50,842 bases of DNA, taken from Bryobacterales bacterium. Lineage in GTDB: Bacteria; Acidobacteriota; Terriglobia; Bryobacterales; Bryobacteraceae. The translations under genes and the position numbers were made by a program. Position 1 is the stretch's first letter, and every line of letters begins with the position of its first letter. The stretch covers positions 1 through 50,842 of the forward strand of contig PLDF01000214.1 in NCBI GenBank assembly GCA_003135055.1. The letters run 5' to 3'. Positions 43,553-50,842 of the stretch are shown here, in pieces. The notes under the pieces were generated by a model. It was not told the origin of the DNA. It worked only from the letters and a program-made list of their open reading frames with translations, and did not search any database.

Positions 43553-44046
43553 AAGGTTCCACTTATGGCGCAGCGGCTTCGCTTGCGTGCTCTGGCGAGC
43601 CGCTCAGGAACCACCGCAGACCGATCGCTGGTGGCTGGGGCGAAGCACCGCAACAAGCACTCTGACGCCCCGGCGACGAGACACTCGAGATACTGCGCGG
43701 GAACCTGCGCGGGAAACTGGCGGCCCAAAGCGGTCCCAATGCGATTTTGGCCGAAATGCGGCGGAATGCGGAATACCGGGGATCGGCTGAAGACGACCCC
43801 GTTTCCGGACGGGTATTGGCTGGATGTTGCGCGCAATACGGTCCACCCCGAAACGCGGCTGCAGATCGACAAGAACGATCCGAACTGGACACAGTATTAG
43901 GCGGCGCGCCGGCAGTGACAGCCGATGCGGCGCATGACGCCATCCCGCACGGCAGGTGCAAGCGCCGCTGTCACCGTATCGTCGAGAATCGATCCGCAAT
44001 GGTTACTGTCACCTTACTCGCCAATCAAAGGCCGCTTCCGTTCGAG
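43553..44046. other. Gap with weak gene remnants
   Basis: About 490 bases. Plus-strand frames hold coding-like ends such as LKTTPFPDGYWLDVARNTVH (frame ending 43900) and GPNAILAEMRRNAEYRGSAE (another frame), neither with a family match. They may be pieces of a broken gene. No repeat or promoter was recognised. Confidence 0.3.
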
Positions 44047-44658
44047 TTACCGTCCGCCGCGCTGCACAATCCCGGTGAGCACAAGATCCGCCACCGACTC
44101 GGCGTACTTCCGCGCGGGGGGCTCGTTCTTCACCAGAAAACGATAATACAGAGGCCCGTACAACGCATCCAGCACGAGGTCCAGGTCCACATCTTTTCTC
44201 AGTTGACCGTGCGCCTGCTTTCGCCGCAGCAGCTTCTTCGCTTCTTTTCTGCGAGGGGCGCTCCAGATGGACCGAAAGGCGGCGGCCACATCCGGATCGC
44301 TGCGCGCCGCTACAATGAACGACCGCAGCATCTTTCCCTTGCTGCCGGATAACACACGCGCGAAGTTCCGGGCCTGCGTCCGCAGGTCGTCCCGCAGCGA
44401 CGCCGTATCCGGAAACGGCAATTCCGGCGTCACCGCTTCGCGGAAGGCTTCAATCACCACGGCCGCCTTGTTCGGCCACCATCGATAGACCGTGGCCTTG
44501 CCGGCGCCGGCGCGTTCGGCGATGGCCTCGGCCGTAACCTGCGCAAAAGCAGTTTCCTCCATCAACTCCAGCGCCGCTTTGAGAATGCGCTGGCGCGCCA
44601 CTTCGTCTCGCGGACGTCCGCGCGTTCTCAGAGGCGCGGCTTTTTGCGGCTTGCTCAT
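44047..44658 (-). CDS. TetR/AcrR-family repressor
   Basis: A 203-residue TetR-family regulator. The N-terminal helix-turn-helix is QRILKAALELMEETAFAQVT and IAERAGAGKATVYRWWPNKA (about residues 20-65). The C-terminal ligand domain is all-helical. The start is ATG 44658 (MSKPQKAAPL). It is divergent from an RND efflux operon, with a shared 140-base gap that holds the inverted repeat CTTGTGC-N13-GCACAAG. This is the standard arrangement of a local repressor of a multidrug pump such as AcrR or MexR-type loci. The inducer is unknown. Confidence 0.93.
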   Translation of the reverse strand: MSKPQKAAPLRTRGRPRDEVARQRILKAALELMEETAFAQVTAEAIAERAGAGKATVYRWWPNKAAVVIEAFREAVTPELPFPDTASLRDDLRTQARNFARVLSGSKGKMLRSFIVAARSDPDVAAAFRSIWSAPRRKEAKKLLRRKQAHGQLRKDVDLDLVLDALYGPLYYRFLVKNEPPARKYAESVADLVLTGIVQRGGR

Positions 44659-44690
44659 ACCGTGCGACAATCGATAAAGGAATTTCGAAA

Positions 44691-44717
44691 CTTGTGCGTC
44701 TCTTATTTCAGCACAAG
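44691..44717. promoter_or_regulatory. Candidate TetR operator in the efflux promoter region
   Basis: CTTGTGC (44691-44697) and GCACAAG (44711-44717) are inverted repeats separated by 13 bases, midway between the repressor start (44658) and the pump start (44799). Such spacing suits a TetR dimer. It is the only clear palindrome in this gap. Confidence 0.5.
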
Positions 44718-44798
44718 CAGAAGTTCTCAAAGCGGTCCGGGTAAGGCGAGCTTCCGCAAGCCTCGTTTCGGATGCGCGTTACCTGGGAGCAGCATCGG

Positions 44799-47700
44799 AT
44801 GTGGATTGTTCGAATTGCGCTGGCGCGCCCGTACACATTTGTGGTTCTGGCGCTGCTGATTCTGATTCTCAGCCCGGTAATCATTCTTCGCACCCCCACC
44901 GACATCTTCCCCAACATCGATATTCCCGTCATCGCCGCGGCCTTCAACTACACGGGATTGAACGCGGAAGAGATGGAAGAACGCATCACGTCCATCTATG
45001 AGCGTTCGCTCACCACTACCGTCAACGACATCGAGCATATTGAATCGCAGTCGATTGACGGGCGCTCCATAATCAAGGTGTTCTTTCAACCCACCGCGAA
45101 CGTCGATTCCGCGGTGGCGCAGGTCGGAGCGATTTCGTCAGGCGTGCTCAAGCAACTGCCGCCCGGCACCACGGCGCCATTCATTCTCACGTATAACGCG
45201 TCCAGCGTTCCCATCATGCAACTCGGGCTTTCCGGCAAGGGACTTTCCGAGGAGCAGCTCTTCGACTACGGCGTGAACTTCATCCGCACCCGTCTGGTGA
45301 CCATTCCCGGCTGCGCCATCCCTTACCCTTACGGGGGCAAGCAGCGCCAGATCATGGTCGATATCGACCCGGCGCAGCTTCAGTCCAAGGGGCTTTCGCC
45401 CGCCGATGTCACCAATGCGATCGGCAACCAGAACCTGATTATTCCCGCCGGAACGTCGAAAATCGGGCAGTTCGAATACGATGTGGATTTGAACGCCAGC
45501 CCCAAAACCGTCGAGGCGTTCAACGATTTCCCCATCAAGGTGGTCAACGGCTCGCCCGTCTACATCCGCGACATCGGCCATGTCCGCGACGGCTATGCGC
45601 CGCAAACCAATATCGTCCGCCAGGATGCCGGCCGCGCCGTGCTCCTCACCGTTCTCAAGGCGGGTAATGCGTCCACGCTTGCGGTGGTGGATGGCGTCCG
45701 CAAGCTGCTGCCGGTGGTGGCGGCCACGCTGCCGCCCGAGATGAAGATTCAGCCGCTGGGCGATCAATCCATTTTCGTCCGTGCGTCCATCAACGGCGTG
45801 ATTCGCGAAGCGGTGATTGCCGCCTGCCTGACGGGGCTCATGATCCTGCTGTTTCTGGGCAGTTGGCGAAGCACTGTAATCATTGCCGTATCCATTCCGC
45901 TCTCGATTCTCACTTCCGTGCTGGTCCTCAGCGCCCTGCACGAGACCATCAACATCATGACCTTGGGCGGCCTCGCGCTGGCGGTGGGCATTCTGGTGGA
46001 CGATGCCACGGTGGAAATCGAGAACGTCAACCGTAACCTGGACGAGGGGAAAGAAACCCGGCAGGCGATTCTCGACGGCGCGCAGCAGATTGCCGTCCCA
46101 GCGCTGGTTTCCACGCTCTGCATCTGTATCGTGTTCCTGCCCATGTTCTTCCTCAGCGGCGTGGCGCGCTACCTGTTTGTGCCGCTTGCGGAGGCCGTGG
46201 TCTTCGCCATGCTCGCTTCGTATGGCCTCTCGCGGACCCTGGTCCCGACGCTCGCGCTATACCTGCTGAAGGTCAACCATCCCGGCCCGAGCCGCAATCC
46301 ATTCGTGATTTTCCAGCGCGCCTTTGAACGCGGATTCGAGCGGTTGCGGGACGTCTACCAGGGCCTGCTGGCGATGCTGGTCTACCGCCGCGTCATATTC
46401 GTGCCACTCTTCCTGTTGGTCTGCCTTTCGGCTTTCCTGCTTTACCCATGGCTGGGCCAGGATTTCTTTCCCACGTCGGACACCGGCCAGTTCAAGCTGC
46501 ACATGCGGACGAAGACCGGAACCCGCATCGAGGAAACTGCGCGCGTCTGCGACCTGGTGGAGCAAGCCATCCGCCGCCAGATTCCGAAGGACCAGGTAGC
46601 GAGCGTCCTCGATGAGATCGGCCTCCCCTATAGCAGCATCAACACCATCTACAGCAACTCCGCGCCGATCGGTTCGGCCGACGCCGATATCTTCGTGTCG
46701 CTCAACGAAAACCACCGGCCCACCGAGGAATATGTGCGCGTGCTCCGCGCCTCGTTACCGAAGGAGTTTCCAGGCGCGGAGTTTTATTTCCTGCCCGACG
46801 ACATCGTGAGCCAGATTCTGAATTTCGGTTTGCCGGCCCCGATCGACGTTCAGGTGGCGGGCAAGAACGTGGAAGCGAACCGCGATTTGGCGGACCGGAT
46901 CATGGACCAGATGCGCCGCGTCCCCGGAATCGCCGATCTGCGAATCCAGCAGTTGTTCGACGAGCCCAAGATTCACGTTTTGACGGACCGCATCAAGGCG
47001 GCGCAGAGCGGATTTACGCAAAACGACGTTGCCCAGAGCCTTCTGATTGCGCTCAGCGGCAGTTTTCAAACGCAGCCCACTTTTTGGCTCAGTCCGGAAA
47101 ACGGCGTCAGTTATAACGTAGTGACGCAAGCGCCGCAGTATCGCGTGCAGTCCTTGCCGGATCTCCGCAACCTGCCGCTCACTTCGCAGCGCGCCGGCAA
47201 CCCCGAGATTCTCAACGATGTGACGTCCATCGCGCGCGGCGCCGGCATGGCCGCGATCAACCATTACGATATCCAGCGCGTCGTCGATATTTACGCCGCC
47301 GTGGACGGGCGCGACCTGGGAGGCGCGGGCGCCGAAGTGGAGCGCATCGCCGACGCCAATCGAAAGTATCTGCCGCGCGGTTCGCAAATGATCGTCCGCG
47401 GGCAGTTGGAGACCATGCGCACGTCGTTTATCGGCCTGCTGGGCGGATTGATATTCTCGGTAGTCCTGGTCTATTTGCTGATCGTGGTGAATTTTCAATC
47501 GTGGCTCGATCCGTTCATCATCATCACGGCTTTGCCCGCGGCGCTGGCGGGAATCGTCCTGATCCTATTCATTACCCACACCACGCTGAGCGTTCCTGCG
47601 ATGATGGGGGCGATCATGTGCATGGGCGTGGCTACGGCGAACAGCATCCTGGTAGTGAGCTTCGCCAAGGAGAAGCTGATTCAATACGGCGACCCGGTGC

Positions 47701-47957
47701 GCGCCGCTTTGTCCGCCGGTGGAACGCGCTTCCGCCCGGTGATTATGACCGCCCTGGCGATGATTATCGGCATGGTCCCCATGGCGCTCGGCATGGGCGA
47801 AGGCGGCGAACAGAACGCACCTCTGGGCCGGGCCGTGATTGGCGGGTTGCTGGTGGCAACCGTGGCCACTCTCGTCTTTGTTCCAGCGGTCTTCAGCCTG
47901 CTGCATAGCCATCGTGAAGGGCTGGAAAATGGCGCCGGCCGCCCGGTGGAACCGTAA
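44799..47957 (+). CDS. RND efflux permease (AcrB/HAE1 family)
   Basis: A 1052-residue inner-membrane RND transporter, the proton-driven pump of a tripartite efflux system. TM1 is WIVRIALARPYTFVVLALLI. The TM4 proton-relay acidic pair appears in GILVDDATVEIENVNR. Conserved periplasmic and TM2-TM6 segments include TNIVRQDAGRAVLL and LGGLALAVGILV, and the C-terminal half has PAMMGAIMCMGVATANSILV. ATG 44799 is chosen with GGGAG 8 bases upstream; the frame is open 9 codons earlier. The order permease, adaptor, outer-membrane channel differs from the usual adaptor-first order. Likely substrates are drugs or other small hydrophobic compounds. Confidence 0.95.
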   Translation: MWIVRIALARPYTFVVLALLILILSPVIILRTPTDIFPNIDIPVIAAAFNYTGLNAEEMEERITSIYERSLTTTVNDIEHIESQSIDGRSIIKVFFQPTANVDSAVAQVGAISSGVLKQLPPGTTAPFILTYNASSVPIMQLGLSGKGLSEEQLFDYGVNFIRTRLVTIPGCAIPYPYGGKQRQIMVDIDPAQLQSKGLSPADVTNAIGNQNLIIPAGTSKIGQFEYDVDLNASPKTVEAFNDFPIKVVNGSPVYIRDIGHVRDGYAPQTNIVRQDAGRAVLLTVLKAGNASTLAVVDGVRKLLPVVAATLPPEMKIQPLGDQSIFVRASINGVIREAVIAACLTGLMILLFLGSWRSTVIIAVSIPLSILTSVLVLSALHETINIMTLGGLALAVGILVDDATVEIENVNRNLDEGKETRQAILDGAQQIAVPALVSTLCICIVFLPMFFLSGVARYLFVPLAEAVVFAMLASYGLSRTLVPTLALYLLKVNHPGPSRNPFVIFQRAFERGFERLRDVYQGLLAMLVYRRVIFVPLFLLVCLSAFLLYPWLGQDFFPTSDTGQFKLHMRTKTGTRIEETARVCDLVEQAIRRQIPKDQVASVLDEIGLPYSSINTIYSNSAPIGSADADIFVSLNENHRPTEEYVRVLRASLPKEFPGAEFYFLPDDIVSQILNFGLPAPIDVQVAGKNVEANRDLADRIMDQMRRVPGIADLRIQQLFDEPKIHVLTDRIKAAQSGFTQNDVAQSLLIALSGSFQTQPTFWLSPENGVSYNVVTQAPQYRVQSLPDLRNLPLTSQRAGNPEILNDVTSIARGAGMAAINHYDIQRVVDIYAAVDGRDLGGAGAEVERIADANRKYLPRGSQMIVRGQLETMRTSFIGLLGGLIFSVVLVYLLIVVNFQSWLDPFIIITALPAALAGIVLILFITHTTLSVPAMMGAIMCMGVATANSILVVSFAKEKLIQYGDPVRAALSAGGTRFRPVIMTALAMIIGMVPMALGMGEGGEQNAPLGRAVIGGLLVATVATLVFVPAVFSLLHSHREGLENGAGRPVEP

Positions 47958-47959
47958 GC

Positions 47960-49198
47960 ATGGCAAACCCGGAAACCACCAAACCGAATCCCGAGGGCGA
48001 AATACCAACGGAGGGTCCGCCACGCCTGTCCGCCGGCTTTCGAATCGGGCTGACCCTCCTGCTGGCCGTCGCGGCGATCGGTCTCTGCTACGTCGTCTAC
48101 ACCGGAATCGAGTCTCGGGTTAGAGCGCAAGCCGATTTGCAGCGGACGACTCTCGATGGAGCGGTCCCCACGGTGGCCGTGATCCATCCAAAACTGGAAG
48201 CGCGCGCCGAGGAAGTCGCGCTTCCCGGCAACGTCCAGGCATTCGTTGCCACTCCGATCTTTGCGCGCACCAGCGGCTACCTGAAGAATTGGTATTTCGA
48301 TATCGGAGCGCATGTCAAGGCGGGGCAACTGCTGGTGGAAATCGAGACTCCCGAAATCGACCGGCAACTGGACCAGGCTCGCGCCGATCTGGCCACCGCG
48401 CAGGCCAATTACGACCTCTCGAAGACCACGGCGGACCGTTACCAAAGTCTGCTGAAAACCGATTCGGTGGCCCGGCAGGACGTGGAAGACCGCGTGGGCG
48501 ACCTTCACGCCAAGAAGGCCATGATGGATTCCGCCAGTTTCAACATGCGGCGCCTGGAAGAGACGCAGCGCTTTCAGAAGATTTACGCCCCGTTTGACGG
48601 CGTGATTACGGCGCGCAATACCGATATCGGAGCGCTCATCGATGCCGGCGCCAATGCTCCGGGGAAGGAACTTTTCGACATCGCGGCCACCAGCCAACTG
48701 CGCGTGTATATCAACGTGCCGCAGACTTACTCGCGCGCCGCCACGCCCGGGAGTATGGCGGACCTGACGCTGGCGGAATTGCCGAGCCGGCATTTCTTCG
48801 GCAAGATTGCGCGCACGGCCGATTCGATCGACCCCGCGTCCCGTACGCTCCTGACCGAAGTGGATGTGCCCAACGCCACCGGCGAGCTGCTGCCCGGCGC
48901 TTTCGTAACGGTGCACTTGAAACTGGCGGCCCATTCCACGGCCGTGGTTCTGCCCGTGAATACGTTGATCTTTCGAGCGGAAGGAATGCGCGTGGCGGTG
49001 GTTAAAGATGGCAAAGCCGTGCTTGAACCCATTACTATCGGCCGCGATTTTGGGACCGAGGTGGAAGTGGTCGCCGGCGTCGACAAAAACGATAACGTGA
49101 TAGAAAATCCGTCCGACTCGCTCACGTCGGGCGCAGCGGTGCACGTGGCGGAACCGCCGGCTGGGGCAAATGGGGCAAACCAGGGAGCCAAACAGTAA
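47960..49198 (+). CDS. RND periplasmic adaptor (membrane fusion protein)
   Basis: A 412-residue HlyD/AcrA-type adaptor that bridges the pump and the outer-membrane channel. One N-terminal helix (about residues 28-48) anchors it in the inner membrane rather than a lipid anchor. The lipoyl-type segments are TSGYLKNWYFDIGAHVKAGQ and ITARNTDIGALIDAGA, flanking a coiled-coil hairpin (about 130-185: LDQARADLATAQANYDLSKT). Beta-barrel and membrane-proximal domains follow. It starts 2 bases after the permease stop, and its own stop is directly followed by the channel gene, so the three are one operon. A repeat of GANGANQGA near the C-terminus is low complexity. Confidence 0.95.
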   Translation: MANPETTKPNPEGEIPTEGPPRLSAGFRIGLTLLLAVAAIGLCYVVYTGIESRVRAQADLQRTTLDGAVPTVAVIHPKLEARAEEVALPGNVQAFVATPIFARTSGYLKNWYFDIGAHVKAGQLLVEIETPEIDRQLDQARADLATAQANYDLSKTTADRYQSLLKTDSVARQDVEDRVGDLHAKKAMMDSASFNMRRLEETQRFQKIYAPFDGVITARNTDIGALIDAGANAPGKELFDIAATSQLRVYINVPQTYSRAATPGSMADLTLAELPSRHFFGKIARTADSIDPASRTLLTEVDVPNATGELLPGAFVTVHLKLAAHSTAVVLPVNTLIFRAEGMRVAVVKDGKAVLEPITIGRDFGTEVEVVAGVDKNDNVIENPSDSLTSGAAVHVAEPPAGANGANQGAKQ

Positions 49199-50638
49199 AT
49201 GCGATTGCGAGGCGCCCTCATCATCGCGGCGGCTGCGCTGCTTGCGGGCTGCAATGTGGGTCCAAGGTACGCCAGACCTTCCGTGCCCGCCGCGCCGGCT
49301 TATAAAGAGAAGCCGCCGGCGGAATTCAAAGAGAGCAACGGCTGGCAGCAGGCGCAACCGGGCGACGACAAGATCCGCGCCGATTGGTGGGGCATTTTCG
49401 GCAGCGCCGAGCTGAACGCGCTGGAAGAGCAGGTCAACCCGTCCAACCAGACGCTGAAGGCCGCCGAAGCGCGCTTTCGAGAGGCCCGCGCGCTGATCCA
49501 ACTCAACCGCTCGAACCTGTATCCTACAATCTCGACCGCCCCGGCCATCACTGCCAATCGCAGCTCCAGCAACTCGATTGACGCTTCAACCCCGCGACAA
49601 TATGGCAATTTCATATTGCCCATCGATCTGAATTACGAACTCGACGCCTGGGGCCGCATCCACCGCTCCATCGCCGCCGCGCGCGAGGAAACTCAGGCTA
49701 CCGCCGCCGATCTCGAGACAATGCGATTGAGCGTACACGCAGAACTCGCCGTGGACTATTTTGAATTGCGCAGCCTGGATGCGCAGAAGCAGTTGCTCGA
49801 CCGGACTCTGGCCGCTTACCAGAAGGCGCTCGATCTGACGCAAAACCGTTTCGATGGCGGACTCGCTTCCCGGGCCGAAGTAGCGCAGGCGCGCACGCAA
49901 CTCGAAACCACCCGAGCCCTCGACATCGGCGAGGGCGTGGACCGCGCGCAGTTTGAGCACGCCATCGCCGTACTGACGGGCCGCACGCCGGAAACGCTCA
50001 GCCTGCCGGCGGCGCCGCTCAACTCCACGCCTCCGGTTATTCCCATTGGCATTCCCTCTATATTGCTGGAGCGCCGCCCCGACATCGCCGCTGCCGAACG
50101 GCGGGTTGCCGAAGCCAACGAGCAGATCGGAATCGCGCAGGCGGCCTTCTTCCCGAATCTGCTGATCACGGCGACCGGGGGATTGCAAAGCGAAACGTTC
50201 GTCAACTGGCTCACCTGGCCCAGCCGGTTCTGGGCGGTTGGTCCGAGTATGCTCCAAACCATCTTCGATGGCGGACGGCGCCGGGCCCAGGCGGATTCGG
50301 CCACGGCCGGCTACGATGAAACCGTCGCGAACTACCAGCAGGCCGCGCTCAGCGCGTTCCAGCAGGTGGAAGATAATCTTTCCACGTTGCGCATTCTTTC
50401 GGAACAGTCCAAGGCGCAGCGCGTTGCGGTTGAAGCCGCCCAGCAATCGCTGGAACTTTCGCTCAACCGGTATCAAGGGGGGCTGGTGACATATCTGGAA
50501 GTGGTTTCCGCCCAAACCATCGCTCTGCAGAATGAGTCGACGGAGGTGGACTTGCTGCGGCGCCGCATGGACGCCAGCGTGCTGCTGATTAAGGCGCTCG
50601 GCGGCGGCTGGGACGTTTCGAAACTGCCTACGAGTTAG
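49199..50638 (+). CDS. Outer-membrane efflux lipoprotein (NodT/OprM type)
   Basis: A 479-residue TolC-like channel of the NodT/OprM family. The signal peptide ends in the lipobox LLAGC with lipid-attached C18. Family landmarks follow: WWGIFGSAELNALEEQ, YELDAWGRIHRSIAAA, PSILLERRPDIAAAERRVAE and the C-terminal coiled region LSLNRYQGGLVTYLEVVSAQ. Two OEP repeats of long helices form the periplasmic tunnel. The ATG lies directly after the adaptor stop, so translation is probably coupled. It completes the export route across the outer membrane for the RND pump. Confidence 0.95.
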   Translation: MRLRGALIIAAAALLAGCNVGPRYARPSVPAAPAYKEKPPAEFKESNGWQQAQPGDDKIRADWWGIFGSAELNALEEQVNPSNQTLKAAEARFREARALIQLNRSNLYPTISTAPAITANRSSSNSIDASTPRQYGNFILPIDLNYELDAWGRIHRSIAAAREETQATAADLETMRLSVHAELAVDYFELRSLDAQKQLLDRTLAAYQKALDLTQNRFDGGLASRAEVAQARTQLETTRALDIGEGVDRAQFEHAIAVLTGRTPETLSLPAAPLNSTPPVIPIGIPSILLERRPDIAAAERRVAEANEQIGIAQAAFFPNLLITATGGLQSETFVNWLTWPSRFWAVGPSMLQTIFDGGRRRAQADSATAGYDETVANYQQAALSAFQQVEDNLSTLRILSEQSKAQRVAVEAAQQSLELSLNRYQGGLVTYLEVVSAQTIALQNESTEVDLLRRRMDASVLLIKALGGGWDVSKLPTS

Positions 50639-50801
50639 ACCGGCAAGCCAGCGCATGTGTTTTTGCGATCGCGGCGACCGCCATGGGCGCCTAAATCTTT
50701 TCGGAACATCTGCGGGACATTTTCGGAAGATCGGCATTGCCTGAAAGTTTCGTCAAATTACAGGGTCGCGTCGATTACATTACAGATTTGGTGAGGACTT
50801 C

Positions 50802-50842
50802 TTGAAAATCGCCTGCAAAGCGGCATCGATCGCTTCCATCGG
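50802..50842 (+). CDS. Possible start of a further gene (cut by window edge)
   Basis: TTG at 50802 follows GGTGAGG by 7 bases and opens MKIACKAASIASI before the window ends. The basic then hydrophobic opening could be a signal peptide. Too short to name; it may be chance. Confidence 0.25.
   Translation, partial: MKIACKAASIASI

Noticed and set aside
47681..49501. A 606-codon minus-strand frame across the efflux adaptor
   Set aside because: Antisense to well-supported RND genes; rich in His/Arg/Gly with no recognisable domain.

Overview
The window looks like a piece of a high-GC Acidobacteriota chromosome, most likely of the Solibacter/Bryobacter type. This is inferred from gene content only: a remnant of an acidobacterial FtsX/MacB-type permease, a DUF6807 (PmoA-like) secreted protein, a PQQ dehydrogenase with a C-terminal haem c site, an RND pump with a lipoprotein channel, several secreted proteins of unknown role, and families of short palindromic repeats. 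No rRNA, tRNA, CRISPR array, phage or intact insertion sequence was recognised.

Layout. 1-4.2 kb (minus strand): Trm112-like protein and GT9 glycosyltransferase, a broken blaI-type repressor gene on the plus strand, then an OmpR-family response regulator/histidine kinase pair. 4.2-6.7 kb: a WbaP-type sugar transferase followed by decayed genes (AAA+ ATPase, sacsin-like GHKL ATPase, MacB/FtsX permease). 6.7-12.5 kb: VapBC toxin-antitoxin pair, LysR regulator, then three possible defence or nucleic-acid enzymes (TIR-like protein, NucS/DUF91-like nuclease, NYN ribonuclease-like protein). 12.9-14.8 kb: sugar kinase and SDR operon resembling KDG kinase and KduD. 14.8-17.3 kb: degraded ParDE pair, SRPBCC and ankyrin fragments, and three small unrecognised proteins. 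17.5-25.5 kb: secreted alpha/beta hydrolase, PQQ dehydrogenase, M20 amidohydrolase, two-domain VOC protein and DUF6807 protein.

25.6-37 kb: a moxR-DUF58-DUF4381-VWA-VWA/TPR operon, the bacterial MoxR/Bat arrangement. A second, truncated copy of the moxR 5' end lies 6.05 kb upstream, and between the two copies sits a 4.4-kb gene for a secreted DUF4091 protein with three nearly identical LamG domains. The operon itself carries a 167-bp element with inverted ends. 37.4-41.6 kb (minus strand): cupin-like protein, class V aminotransferase, APC amino-acid permease and a cyclase-family hydrolase, a set compatible with kynurenine-type catabolism; the cyclase gene has three apparent indels. 42.3-43.6 kb: PobA-like FAD monooxygenase. 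44-50.6 kb: TetR regulator divergent from a permease-adaptor-channel RND efflux operon.

The main theme is ordinary chromosomal operons separated by decay. At least eight genes are broken by stops, frameshifts or deletions, and several dispersed hairpin repeats lie in the gaps, one of them inside the start of a gene. The best leads are the duplication around the LamG gene, the TIR/NucS/NYN cluster (with a TIR gene that seems to have lost its ATG), the MITE-like element in the Bat operon and the dispersed repeat families.
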